Of a DNA stretch of 64,000 bases, positions 1-7,699 are shown piece after piece (the first letter of the stretch is position 1; every line of letters begins with the position of its first letter). The translations under genes were made by a program, and so were the position numbers. The stretch comes from Dechloromonas aromatica (nom. nud.) (GTDB taxonomy: Bacteria > Pseudomonadota > Gammaproteobacteria > Burkholderiales > Rhodocyclaceae). The DNA is taken from assembly GCA_017848965.1 (NCBI GenBank), contig JAFIHA010000043.1, positions 124,001 through 188,000 of the forward strand. Reading direction: 5' to 3'. Below the pieces are notes generated by a model that was not told where the DNA came from, searched no databases, and saw nothing but the letters and a program-made list of their open reading frames with translations.

Positions 1-2
1 AC

Positions 3-1361
3 GTCTGCGTGCGCCACGCTGCGGCGGTCGAAAATGAGCGGATCGGGTTTCACAGCGAGCATAGAATGATCGAGAGCGAGTACGTCCGCTTACAGAAATT
101 GATCAACGACATTACAGGCATTAGTCTAGACATCTCCAATGGGCATGCTTGCCTCGATGGTCGGGATGTTCATCGCACGACATTCTCGGACGGGCAGATC
201 GCGCTGTTCCGCATCGCAGTTCTGGTACATTCGCGCGCGCTTGCGAACGCTGCGGTGCCGATCCATCTCGACGAACCGGAGCGGCACTTGCATCCGTCGC
301 GACTCATCGGACTCATCGACACGCTTCGTACCCACCTACCACAGGCGCAGTTGTGGATTTCGACACACAGTCTTTCGCTGACTGCGCACCTTGCGGCGAT
401 AGAGCCACGGGCAATCTGGTTCGGCTCAAACGGGCGTTTCGAGCGTGCCGGCCTGGCGCAGGAGAAAGTGGTTAACGGTCTCCTTGGAGGGGCAACGGGC
501 GCCGAGCAGATCAGCGACTTCTGCGTTCGCGCGGACCAGTTCGCTGCGTGTGCGTTCTCTGCCGATTGCCTTTGTCCTCCCGAGACGGTCACCTATAAGG
601 AAGGCGATCCGCAAATCCAGCAGATTTGGGAGTTCATCGCTGGGAATCGTGCGCGATGTCTGACCATCGTCGACATCGGCGCCGGCCAGGGGCGGCTACT
701 GGATGGGTTGTCTCATTCGCTCGGCGACGCATTGGGCAAGAGTGTGTCTTACTATGCAATCGAACCGAACGAGTCCACGCGGGCTATATGTGCTGAACGG
801 GTGAGCCGATACTTCGATGACGGGGCTGCACGTGTATTCGCTTCTGCGCAGGAATTCCTTGCATCGGGAGCGGCAAAAGCCGACGTGGCCGTCATGGCGA
901 ACGTGCTGCACGAGATCGAGATCGAACATTGGGAGAGCGTGCTGAAAGACGCACACGCCCTGCTGGACGACGCAGGGTCGCTGCTTGTCGTAGAAGACAC
1001 ACGTCTACCTCGGGGGGAACTGTCCCACCCGAACGGCTTCCTTGTGCTCGAGACCGAAGCACTATGCAAACTATTCGTAACAGAAAAGGGGGAGGATGGC
1101 GTGCAGTACATCGCCGCGTCTCGCGGCGGCGCTCGGCTTCAGGCAACCGCCTTCAAAAGACCGATCCTTGCGGGGGTGACGATGTCGTCCATCGAGAGCG
1201 CCTTACAGATGCAGCAGAGTGCCGCAGCCCTCCGCATTCGCGAAATCCGCAATTCGGGCCAGAAACCGGACTACCGTCTGGGCCACGAGCACGCTTACCA
1301 TACGCAACTACTTGCCAACCTCACGCTCGCACTTGAAGATCTAAGAGCCCTAGCCCCTTAG
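3..1361 (+). CDS. AAA ATPase C-terminal half fused to SAM-dependent methyltransferase (5' partial)
   Basis: The frame is open to the left edge, so the Walker A part lies outside the window; a GTG at 9 is only the first in-window start. Counting from it, residues 58-75 hold an ABC-type signature (FSDGQIALFR), residues 84-98 a Walker B and D-loop (PIHLDEPERHLHPS), and 116-122 a switch histidine (WISTHSL), as in AAA_21/OLD-type ATPases. A Cys-rich linker (about 170-190) leads to a class I methyltransferase with motif I VDIGAGQGRLL (about 221-231), an acidic motif II (AIEPNES) and ADVAVMANVLHEI. ATPase-methyltransferase fusions of this kind are uncommon; the substrate is unknown. A role in defence or DNA/RNA modification is inference from the accessory context. 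Confidence 0.75.
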   Translation, partial: VCVRHAAAVENERIGFHSEHRMIESEYVRLQKLINDITGISLDISNGHACLDGRDVHRTTFSDGQIALFRIAVLVHSRALANAAVPIHLDEPERHLHPSRLIGLIDTLRTHLPQAQLWISTHSLSLTAHLAAIEPRAIWFGSNGRFERAGLAQEKVVNGLLGGATGAEQISDFCVRADQFAACAFSADCLCPPETVTYKEGDPQIQQIWEFIAGNRARCLTIVDIGAGQGRLLDGLSHSLGDALGKSVSYYAIEPNESTRAICAERVSRYFDDGAARVFASAQEFLASGAAKADVAVMANVLHEIEIEHWESVLKDAHALLDDAGSLLVVEDTRLPRGELSHPNGFLVLETEALCKLFVTEKGEDGVQYIAASRGGARLQATAFKRPILAGVTMSSIESALQMQQSAAALRIREIRNSGQKPDYRLGHEHAYHTQLLANLTLALEDLRALAP

Positions 1362-1508
1362 AAATGCCCGCCAAGCTTGGATGGCAGCAAGTAGCCGAAC
1401 CAGTCAACCTGGACGGTGTGCTGGCTGACCGCACTTGGTCGGGAACGGAAGTGGGCCCCGCGCTGGACGACAGTCGGCTCGATGATGGCGCCCAGCGCAT
1501 TTAGTGAG

Positions 1509-2747
1509 CTAGGCTTGGTCCGTAGCACGTAATCCCCGCAACCTTCCAGCAAGGCTTGTGCGCCCAGCCTTCTCAACCCCATCCGCGACTGCGTCGAGCA
1601 GATTCGTTTTTGACATCAGGTGACGGACATTCTCACTCGTAATACCGCGACCGAACGACAAAATAGCTCTATTGAGAAGACGCTCGTAGTGTTCGCCGTA
1701 CACCCGATCCCGGCCTAGGTAGTAGAGAGTTTCCAGGTCAGCAAACTCCTCCACCGAAAGCATCCCTCGCGCAGCGTCATCGAACTGCTTAGTCCTGTCA
1801 GCCCATTCTTTATACTTTTCCCAATCGCGGTCGAAATAGTCGAGCCCCAAGTCATCGTTGTGCTCTTTCAGTGGGTGCGCTTCAACCCAGAGCCTAAGTA
1901 CCTCCACCGCCTTCTCATCACTTAGGTGTTTGAGGCTGGCTTCCAGTCCAACTGATGCGGCCAGAGGACGGGATTTTCGAATGGCGTCGATGGCATCCGA
2001 AAATTTTCCGCTACTTAGGCCGAACTGGGTTGTGACAATTTCCTTTTTCTCCAAAAAGCTCTCATCCCTCCACGTGGAGGTGTCTCCTAGGATTCTTGCG
2101 ATCTCTGCCAAATCTTTACGCGAGCAATTCGCAGTGTGAGTGCCCGTATGCCTCTCCTCTTCGATTTCCAGCACACGCAGCTTCAGGCTACGCAGCAATT
2201 CACTAAGCTTCTGAATACTTTGGCGGACATGACGAAGATTGACGATAGTTTTGCCTGATAGGCTTGCTTGACCGTCTCGATTTTTGGCGTAGCGGAGCTC
2301 CTGCCCATCATCGTCAATGGCAGCCAAACTTTTTACATATGGTTCAAGGTCAGAGATAAGCCGTCTTAACGTGGAGTCTCCGAGAGCGCTAACGGAGCCA
2401 ACTGCAGCCGATTGTAGGTGCTGCCAGTGACTCTCGATATCGTGATTGGCCGGGTGAGCTGCCATCAGCATTCCTGTCTTATGCAAGCGATCGATAGCGT
2501 ATTTGAGTGATAGCTCAAGGCCGTGCCGGGAGTTATAAAGTATTGGCATGACCAGCGTATCGCGGCTTATGTACAGTCGCTTGTCAAGGACCGCCGCCGC
2601 TAGCTCCTGAGCTGCTTCGATGTATCCATCGACATAGTTCTCCGCATCTCCCTGTGGGCCGACACAAGCATTCCACTCTCCGTCGTGTATCTCTTCAAAG
2701 AATGGGTCTATGGCAACTGAAGTCGATTGGTTATTTTTCTGTTCCAT
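1509..2747 (-). CDS. Hypothetical protein, 412 aa, with HEPN-like N-terminal half
   Basis: I do not recognise a named family. Residues about 62-120 read RDTLVMPILYNSRHGLELSLK, then a spaced HPANHDIESHW, resembling the 'RHxLELxLK ... HdLxxLW' pattern of HEPN-superfamily helical proteins (often RNA-binding or RNase components of defence systems). The rest is charged and alpha-helical, with no signal peptide or membrane segment. Codon use is visibly more AT-rich than the core genes to the right. It is convergent with the ATPase-methyltransferase and is followed on its other side by an IS256 element, so the patch looks acquired. The ATG at 2747 has no strong Shine-Dalgarno. A 16-bp near-palindrome lies 25 bp upstream. 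Confidence 0.6.
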   Translation of the reverse strand: MEQKNNQSTSVAIDPFFEEIHDGEWNACVGPQGDAENYVDGYIEAAQELAAAVLDKRLYISRDTLVMPILYNSRHGLELSLKYAIDRLHKTGMLMAAHPANHDIESHWQHLQSAAVGSVSALGDSTLRRLISDLEPYVKSLAAIDDDGQELRYAKNRDGQASLSGKTIVNLRHVRQSIQKLSELLRSLKLRVLEIEEERHTGTHTANCSRKDLAEIARILGDTSTWRDESFLEKKEIVTTQFGLSSGKFSDAIDAIRKSRPLAASVGLEASLKHLSDEKAVEVLRLWVEAHPLKEHNDDLGLDYFDRDWEKYKEWADRTKQFDDAARGMLSVEEFADLETLYYLGRDRVYGEHYERLLNRAILSFGRGITSENVRHLMSKTNLLDAVADGVEKAGRTSLAGRLRGLRATDQA

Positions 2748-2771
2748 GGTGCACCTGATACCGTAGTTTTT

Positions 2772-2787
2772 CGTTTCTCGAGAGACG
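2772..2787. promoter_or_regulatory. Near-palindrome upstream of the HEPN-like gene, candidate operator
   Basis: CGTTTCTCGAGAGACG is a 16-bp inverted repeat with one mismatched pair, centred on CTCGAG, 25 bp before the start codon at 2747. The position suits an operator for that gene. No regulator gene is seen nearby, so this is only a candidate. Confidence 0.3.
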
Positions 2788-2854
2788 AGGAATTCAATTA
2801 TTCACTGTATTCGTCGTGCACTCACTTCCCGTCCAGTCTTTGCTTGAGATGATC

Positions 2855-2878
2855 GTCTCCCTGAGCGTGGTGTAAGAG
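2855..2878 (+). repeat. IS256-element left terminal inverted repeat
   Basis: The inner 12 bases GTGGTGTAAGAG (2867-2878) are identical to the reverse complement of 4243-4254; the outer 12 bases match at 5 positions. It lies 3' of the transposase gene. Confidence 0.55.
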
Positions 2879-2920
2879 GCAATCAGGAAGTCATGGACTC
2901 CGGTGTGGCTGGATTGCCAA

Positions 2921-4117
2921 TCAGGCTGTCACGGCGGACAGGCTGACGGTGGGATTGTCGCCGACCTCGGCCAAGGTTTCCAGGGTCATGTAACGTCGCT
3001 GCAGCGCCCACTCGTCATTCTGTTCAAGCAAGAGTGCGCCGACCAGGCGATAGATGGCTGCTTCGTTGGGGAAGATGCCGACCACGTCGGTGCGGCGCTT
3101 GATTTCGGCATTCAGGCGCTCAATCGGATTGGTGCTGTGAATCTTGCTTCGATGCTCGCGAGGAAAGCCCATGTGCGCGAGCACATCGTCCTCGGCGTCA
3201 TCCATCAGGTGGGCGATTTTCGGTAGGCGTTCGCGGAGTTGGTCAGCCACAGCGCGCCACTGGTCCCGTGCTGCGGCCTCGGTTTCTTGCGCAAAGATGG
3301 TGGCGATCAGTGCCGATACCATGCGGCGCTGGCTGCTCGGCGCATGAACCAGCATGTTGCGCATGAAATGCACCCGGCAACGCTGCCAGGTTGCCGAGAT
3401 CACCTTGCGCACAGCCGCCTTCAAGCCCTCGTGGGCATCGGAAATGACCAGCTTCACCCCACGTAGCCCACGTCGTGTCAGGCTACGCAGGAAATCGGTC
3501 CAGAAGGGCTCGGCTTCCGATGCGCCGACCTGCATGCCAAGCACGTCACGCCGGCCATCGCTGTTAGCGCCAATGGCGATTATTGCAGCGACCGAGACGA
3601 TGCGTCCGGCCTGGCGGACCTTGAGGTAAGTCGCGTCAATCCACAGGTAGGGCCAGTCGCCTTCGATGGGGCGATGAAGGAAGGTCTGCACCCGCTCGTC
3701 GATCTCGGCACACAGGCGCGACACCTGGCTCTTTGAGATGCCGCTCATGCCCATCGCCTGCACCAGATCATCGACCGAACGCGTCGAGATGCCTTGCACA
3801 TAAGCCTCCTGAACGACGGCCACCAGCGCCTTCTCGGCGGTCCGGCGGGGTTCCAGGAAGGGAGGGAAGTAGCTGCCGGAGCGTAACTTCGGGATACGCA
3901 GCGCCACCGTGCCAGCCCGGGTATCCCACGGGCGATCCCGGAAGCCGTTCCGGGAGTTGGTTCGCGCCTCGGTACGCTCGCCATGGCCGGCGCCGCAGCG
4001 GTTGTCTACATCCAGCTCCATCAGGCGCTGGGCTACAAAGCCGATCATCTCGCGCACGATATCGTCAGCGCCGGCCTTTTCAAGCAGCTCGGAAAGCTGC
4101 ATCCTGTCTTGGGTCAT
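2921..4117 (-). CDS. IS256-family transposase
   Basis: This 398-residue protein has the usual IS256/mutator transposase length. The DDE residues can be placed: first Asp in [11 protein letters not shown] (about residue 160), second Asp in [13 protein letters not shown] (about 225), and the Glu in [14 protein letters not shown] (about 335), the last within the family-typical 'H-x-x-N-P-I-E-R-x-N' stretch. It catalyses cut-or-copy transposition of the surrounding element. The ATG at 4117 is preceded by GAGGAAT. The frame is intact with no internal stop, so the element may still be active. Confidence 0.95.
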   Translation of the reverse strand: MTQDRMQLSELLEKAGADDIVREMIGFVAQRLMELDVDNRCGAGHGERTEARTNSRNGFRDRPWDTRAGTVALRIPKLRSGSYFPPFLEPRRTAEKALVAVVQEAYVQGISTRSVDDLVQAMGMSGISKSQVSRLCAEIDERVQTFLHRPIEGDWPYLWIDATYLKVRQAGRIVSVAAIIAIGANSDGRRDVLGMQVGASEAEPFWTDFLRSLTRRGLRGVKLVISDAHEGLKAAVRKVISATWQRCRVHFMRNMLVHAPSSQRRMVSALIATIFAQETEAAARDQWRAVADQLRERLPKIAHLMDDAEDDVLAHMGFPREHRSKIHSTNPIERLNAEIKRRTDVVGIFPNEAAIYRLVGALLLEQNDEWALQRRYMTLETLAEVGDNPTVSLSAVTA

Positions 4118-4195
4118 CGGTTTATTCCTCAGTAGAGATTGAGATTCGCAAACCCAACCTTACCGGAGTTCTCCGATGACCTCACGATCGCGCCC

Positions 4196-4225
4196 GCCGT
4201 GGTGGCCCTGCAGGGCCACCACGGC
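4196..4225. repeat. 30-bp perfect palindrome between transposase and right IS end
   Basis: The 30 bases form an uninterrupted palindrome centred on CTGCAG at 4208-4213, about 80 bp upstream of the transposase start. Transcribed, it would fold into a very stable hairpin with a minimal loop. Such a structure inside an IS leader could block read-through transcription or translation from outside promoters; that function is inference. Confidence 0.7.
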
Positions 4226-4242
4226 AAACCCAAAACCCTCAG

Positions 4243-4266
4243 CTCTTACACCACTCGGCGGGACTC
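4243..4266 (-). repeat. IS256-element right terminal inverted repeat
   Basis: Partner of the repeat at 2855-2878, on the promoter side of the transposase. It begins CTCTTACACCAC on the plus strand. Confidence 0.55.
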
Positions 4267-4500
4267 CGCCCCTGAGATGTTCTCCGTATCGAAAGTTCGT
4301 GCCGAACATATCCAGTTCTAATTGGCACGGAATTCCGGGGTAGAGGCAACTTTCCCTCTCATACCTGTCGCTTCGACTGATTAGGTCGAATGACCGCTCA
4401 GGCCGAGGAGTTCGCGTTCAGCCTGCGCTCTGAACGTCTCTTGAGGGTTGATTGGAGTCGCTCAACAGCGTCTCGTTGAACTCATCGAACAACGGCAGCC

Positions 4501-4518
4501 CCGGCGCTGCAGCGCCGG
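4501..4518 (-). terminator. GC-rich palindrome downstream of mtnD, possible terminator
   Basis: An 18-bp perfect palindrome (CCGGCGCTGCAGCGCCGG) lies 11 bp after the mtnD stop. No T-run follows on the minus strand, so it may only stabilise the 3' end. The remaining 4273-4500 stretch between the IS and mtnD holds no gene I can support. Confidence 0.35.
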
Positions 4519-4528
4519 TGAACTCGGC

Positions 4529-5008
4529 CTACCAGCCCTGAGGAATGCTGAACAGGCGAAGCGCGTCGAAATCCGGCCGTTCGCCAGCGTCGAAGAAGTG
4601 GCGGACGCCGGCCGGCACGATGATCCAGTCGCCGGCTTCGCAGAGCAGTGCGAGATGACCGTCGGCGACGCGGATGTAGAACAGGCCGCTGCCGCCGAGG
4701 AAGTAGCGGATCTCGGCATCGGCATGGGTGTGCTCGCCGAGGAAGCGCTGGCGCAGCGCCGGCCAGTCGGGGTTGCCCGGTTTGACGCTGACGCGGTCGA
4801 CGCTGCGGATCGAGAGTTGCGCCTTGAGCGCGTCGAGTTCCGGCCCGTAGGCGGCGAGCACGGCGTCGAGGCTACCGTCGCCAAGCTCGCGCCGCGGCCA
4901 ACGGCCGAAGCTCAGGCCGAGGCCGCGCAGCGCCACGCCGACCGCGGCTTCGCCGCTCAGCGTGCGGCTCCAGCGTCCCTGCGCGTCGAAATGGACCAGT
5001 GCCGCCAT
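4529..5008 (-). CDS. mtnD: Acireductone dioxygenase (methionine salvage)
   Basis: A 159-residue cupin. The metal-binding motif H-x-H-x4-E is seen in GEHTHADAEIRYF (about residues 91-103), and the last histidine in VPAGVRHFFD (about 132-141), as in the ARD family. The enzyme oxidises the acireductone of the methionine salvage pathway: the Fe form makes the 2-keto acid precursor of methionine plus formate, the Ni form the off-pathway products with CO. It starts 15 bp after metQ with a GGAGGG Shine-Dalgarno, so it is probably the last gene of the metN-metI-metQ operon. No other salvage gene (mtnA, mtnB, mtnC, mtnN) is in the window. Confidence 0.92.
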   Translation of the reverse strand: MAALVHFDAQGRWSRTLSGEAAVGVALRGLGLSFGRWPRRELGDGSLDAVLAAYGPELDALKAQLSIRSVDRVSVKPGNPDWPALRQRFLGEHTHADAEIRYFLGGSGLFYIRVADGHLALLCEAGDWIIVPAGVRHFFDAGERPDFDALRLFSIPQGW

Positions 5009-5023
5009 CGCCGGGCCCTCCGC

Positions 5024-5836
5024 TTACTGCAGTGCCGCCGGGCGGGCGTAACCCGGGAAATGCTTGTCGAGCACGTCCTTGAAGAATTTGCTCTTGAAGG
5101 CGGCGGCAATGTCGGCGGCCCACGGCGCGTTCTTGTCCTGGGTCCGGGTAGCGGCGACCAGCAGGTAGTAACTCGGCGTCTTTTCCAGGGCCACGGCTTC
5201 GGTCAGTTTGAGGCCGGAGGAGATCGCGAAGTTGCCGTTGATCACCGAGAAATCGGTGTCGTCGAGGGCGCGCGGCAACTGCGCAGCTTCGAGCGGGACG
5301 AACTTCAGTCTCTTCGGATTCTCGGCCAGATCCTTCTCGGTCACCTTGAGCGGGTCGACGCCCGGCTTGGCCTTGACCAGGCCGTATTGTTCAAGGAAGA
5401 CGAAAGTGCGGGCGAGATTGGTCGGATCGTTGGGCACGGCGATGCGGGCGCCCTCCTTCACCTCGGCGACCGACCTGAACTTGCGCGAGTAGAGGCCGAG
5501 CGGCGCGATCGGACCCTGGACGATGTCGACCAGGTCGAGCTTGTTCTTCTCGGCGAAGTTCTTCAGGTAGATCACGTGCTGGAAGTAGTTGGCATCGAGT
5601 GCGCCCTGCGCCAGCGCGTGGTTCGGCTGGACGTAGTCGCTGAATTCGACGAGCTTGACCTTGTAGCCCTTCTGTTCGAGCTGCGGCTGGATGCCGCGGC
5701 GCAGTACCTCGATGTTCGAGCCGGCGGTGGTGCCGATGGTCAGCGCCTTCTTCGCCTGAGCGTGGGCGAGACCGGCCGCGAGGCCGACGGTGGCGGCAAA
5801 GACGCCGAGCAGCAGGTGGCGACGGGTGAAAGACAT
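5024..5836 (-). CDS. metQ: Methionine ABC transporter substrate-binding protein
   Basis: NlpA/MetQ family, 270 residues from the chosen ATG (GGAG 8 nt upstream). The mature part is typical: ALTIGTTAGSNIEVLR, then FSDYVQPNHALAQGALDANYFQHVIYL and IAVPNDPTNLARTFVFLEQ. It binds D/L-methionine in the periplasm for MetNI. The signal peptide MSFTRRHLLLGVFAATVGLAAGLAHAQA has no lipobox cysteine, so unlike classical MetQ it should not be lipid-anchored. The TRRHLLLG start looks like a twin-arginine signal and AHA-QA like a signal-peptidase I site. An upstream in-frame ATG at 5911 would overlap metI and lacks support. Confidence 0.93.
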   Translation of the reverse strand: MSFTRRHLLLGVFAATVGLAAGLAHAQAKKALTIGTTAGSNIEVLRRGIQPQLEQKGYKVKLVEFSDYVQPNHALAQGALDANYFQHVIYLKNFAEKNKLDLVDIVQGPIAPLGLYSRKFRSVAEVKEGARIAVPNDPTNLARTFVFLEQYGLVKAKPGVDPLKVTEKDLAENPKRLKFVPLEAAQLPRALDDTDFSVINGNFAISSGLKLTEAVALEKTPSYYLLVAATRTQDKNAPWAADIAAAFKSKFFKDVLDKHFPGYARPAALQ

Positions 5837-5870
5837 GAATGACTCCTTGAAGTGGTGATAGGGAAAAATC

Positions 5871-6533
5871 TCAGCGCTTGTCGAGCCGATGCGCGATGGC
5901 ATTGCCGCCAAACTGGATAATCTGGACGATGACGACGAGCAGCGCCACGGTCAGCAGCATGATGTCGGTCTCGAAGCGGTAGTAGCCGTAGCGGATCGCC
6001 AGGTCGCCGATGCCGCCACCGCCGACGACGCCGGCAATGGCCGAATACGACAGGAAGCTGACGGCGAGCACGGTGAGCGCCAGGACCAGGCCGGCGCGCG
6101 CCTCCAGCACCAGCACCCGCCAGACGATCTGCCATTCCGAGGCGCCCATCGCGTGGGCAGCCTCGATCACGCCGCGCGGCACTTCGCGGATGGTCTGCTC
6201 GACCAGCCGCGCCAGATAGGGAATCGCCGCCACCGACAGCGGCACCGCCGCCGCCAGCGGACCGATCGAGGTGCCGGCGACGATCCGGGTAAACGGCACC
6301 AGGGCGACCATCAGGATGATGAAGGGGAAGGAGCGCACGGTATTGACCAGCCAGCTCAGCACCAGATAGGCCGGCCGGTTGGCCAGCGACTGGCCGGGGC
6401 CGAGCAGGAAGAGCAGGACGCCGAGCGGGCCGCCGACGAGGATCGCCGCGCTGAGGCCGATGCCGAGCATGATGAAGGTCTGGCCGATGGCTTCCCAGAG
6501 TTCGGGCAGCAGTTCGATGAAGGATTCAGGCAT
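5871..6533 (-). CDS. metI: Methionine ABC transporter permease
   Basis: A 220-residue inner-membrane permease with five or six hydrophobic segments. The BPD_transp_1 signature is seen in EAAHAMGASEWQIVWRVLV (about residues 135-153), where the EAA loop contacts MetN. It ends with YGYYRFETDIMLLTVALLVVIVQIIQFGGN, typical of MetI. The start MPESFIELLPELWEA was chosen because it overlaps metN by 8 bp and gives the family length; longer in-frame starts only add a Pro/Arg-rich shadow of metN. Confidence 0.94.
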   Translation of the reverse strand: MPESFIELLPELWEAIGQTFIMLGIGLSAAILVGGPLGVLLFLLGPGQSLANRPAYLVLSWLVNTVRSFPFIILMVALVPFTRIVAGTSIGPLAAAVPLSVAAIPYLARLVEQTIREVPRGVIEAAHAMGASEWQIVWRVLVLEARAGLVLALTVLAVSFLSYSAIAGVVGGGGIGDLAIRYGYYRFETDIMLLTVALLVVIVQIIQFGGNAIAHRLDKR

Positions 6534-7446
6534 AGGACACCTTGGCGGAGAATTGCGGGGAAACGGCGGACGGTTCGCCGGCGGCGACGCGCCGGGCAGC
6601 CGGGGCAAGCGGCGTAACGGCTTCGCCAACGCCGCTGGCGGCGGTACGCAGCGCCCGCCACTGGCGCTCCTCGACCAGCTCGGCGAGTTCGCGGCCAAGC
6701 GCGCTCTGCCGCTCGCGGGCCGGGCCATCGACGGCGAACTGCTCGATCAGGCGGCCGTGTTCGAGTACCGCGACATGGCTGCACAACTGGTCGACGACGG
6801 CCAGTTCGTGGGTGACGATGACGATGGTCACGCCCAGCTCGCGGTTGATCTCGCGCAGCGTCTGCAGCAGCGCACGGGTCGTCTCGCTGTCGAGCGCCGA
6901 GGTCGGTTCGTCGCACAGCAGCACGTCCGGACGCGGCGCCAGGGCGCGGGCGATCGCCACCCGCTGCTTCTGGCCGCCGGAGAGACGCGCCGGGTAGCTG
7001 GCGAGCTTGTCGGAGAGGCCGACCAGCGCCAGGCACTCGCGCACCCGGGCATCGATCTCGGTACGGCTATGGTGGCCGTGGATGCGCAGCGGGAAAGCGA
7101 CGTTGTCGTACACCGTGGCGTTCTGCAGCAGGTTGAACTGCTGGAAGATCATCCCGATGTTCTGCCGCGCTTCGCGCAGTTGGCGCCGCCCGAGCGTCGT
7201 CAGTTCGCGCCCGGCGACGCGGACGCTGCCGGCGTCGGGCCGCTCGAGCAGGTTGATCAGGCGCAGCAGCGTCGATTTACCGGCGCCGCTTTTGCCGACC
7301 AGGCCGAAGATGTCGCCGCGGGCGATGCTCAGCGACAGCGGATGCACCGCGGCGAAATGCTGACCGTCGGGCAGCGTGAAGGATTTTTGCACCGAGCGCA
7401 GTTCGATGACCGGGCTGGCGCTGTTGGGAGAAGGATCGTCAGTCAT
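6526..7446 (-). CDS. metN: Methionine ABC transporter ATP-binding protein
   Basis: First gene of the metNIQ-mtnD operon. Walker A GKSGAGKST at 51-59, Q-loop FQQFNLL at 101-107, signature LSGGQKQR at 155-162, Walker B VLLCDEPTSALD at 175-186, and the switch His in VTHEL. It energises methionine import. At 306 residues it is shorter than classical MetN (about 343), and the 60 residues after the ATPase core do not look like the NIL/ACT domain that gives methionine trans-inhibition, so feedback control may be reduced. I see no clear SAM riboswitch or MetJ-type repeat in the 250-bp upstream gap. Confidence 0.93.
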   Translation of the reverse strand: MTDDPSPNSASPVIELRSVQKSFTLPDGQHFAAVHPLSLSIARGDIFGLVGKSGAGKSTLLRLINLLERPDAGSVRVAGRELTTLGRRQLREARQNIGMIFQQFNLLQNATVYDNVAFPLRIHGHHSRTEIDARVRECLALVGLSDKLASYPARLSGGQKQRVAIARALAPRPDVLLCDEPTSALDSETTRALLQTLREINRELGVTIVIVTHELAVVDQLCSHVAVLEHGRLIEQFAVDGPARERQSALGRELAELVEERQWRALRTAASGVGEAVTPLAPAARRVAAGEPSAVSPQFSAKVSYA

Positions 7447-7699
7447 GCTTGCTGTTCCGCTACCGGCCTGGCCGGCATTGATTGGCTTGAGGAGACGCCA
7501 CTTTGCGCACGAGCGGGCGTCACGCCAACGAAGAACAGTTTCTTTGCTTATGCATCGCGCTCAGCGAAGGATAGAAGGGAGAAGCCGCCGGCCAGGCATG
7601 ACGATATTCCCGAGCGTTTTCTAAGCTGAGAAGAATCGCATCGTTCCCGGCCGCGCTGGCGGGCTCTAGATTGGCGCCAACAGCAATCTGGAGTCCGCC

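Larger units (their letters stand above)
2852..4272 (-). mobile_element. IS256-family insertion sequence
   Basis: One transposase gene is bracketed by imperfect terminal inverted repeats: 24 nt at 2855-2878 and 4243-4266 agree at 17 positions, including 12 identical inner bases (GTGGTGTAAGAG as read from the left end). Just outside lie 9-bp direct repeats with one mismatch (2843-2851 cttgagatg and 4271-4279 cctgagatg), the right size for an IS256-family target duplication. The exact ends are uncertain by a few bases because the outermost repeat bases do not match well. Confidence 0.7.

Noticed and set aside
1358..1582. 74-codon minus-strand frame between the ATPase and HEPN-like genes
   Set aside because: Overlaps the 3' end of the hypothetical gene and has no start signal. 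It could be a remnant of a lost gene but nothing identifies it.
7447..7699. SAM riboswitch or MetJ box upstream of metN
   Set aside because: No recognisable aptamer core or repeated met box could be seen in the gap.
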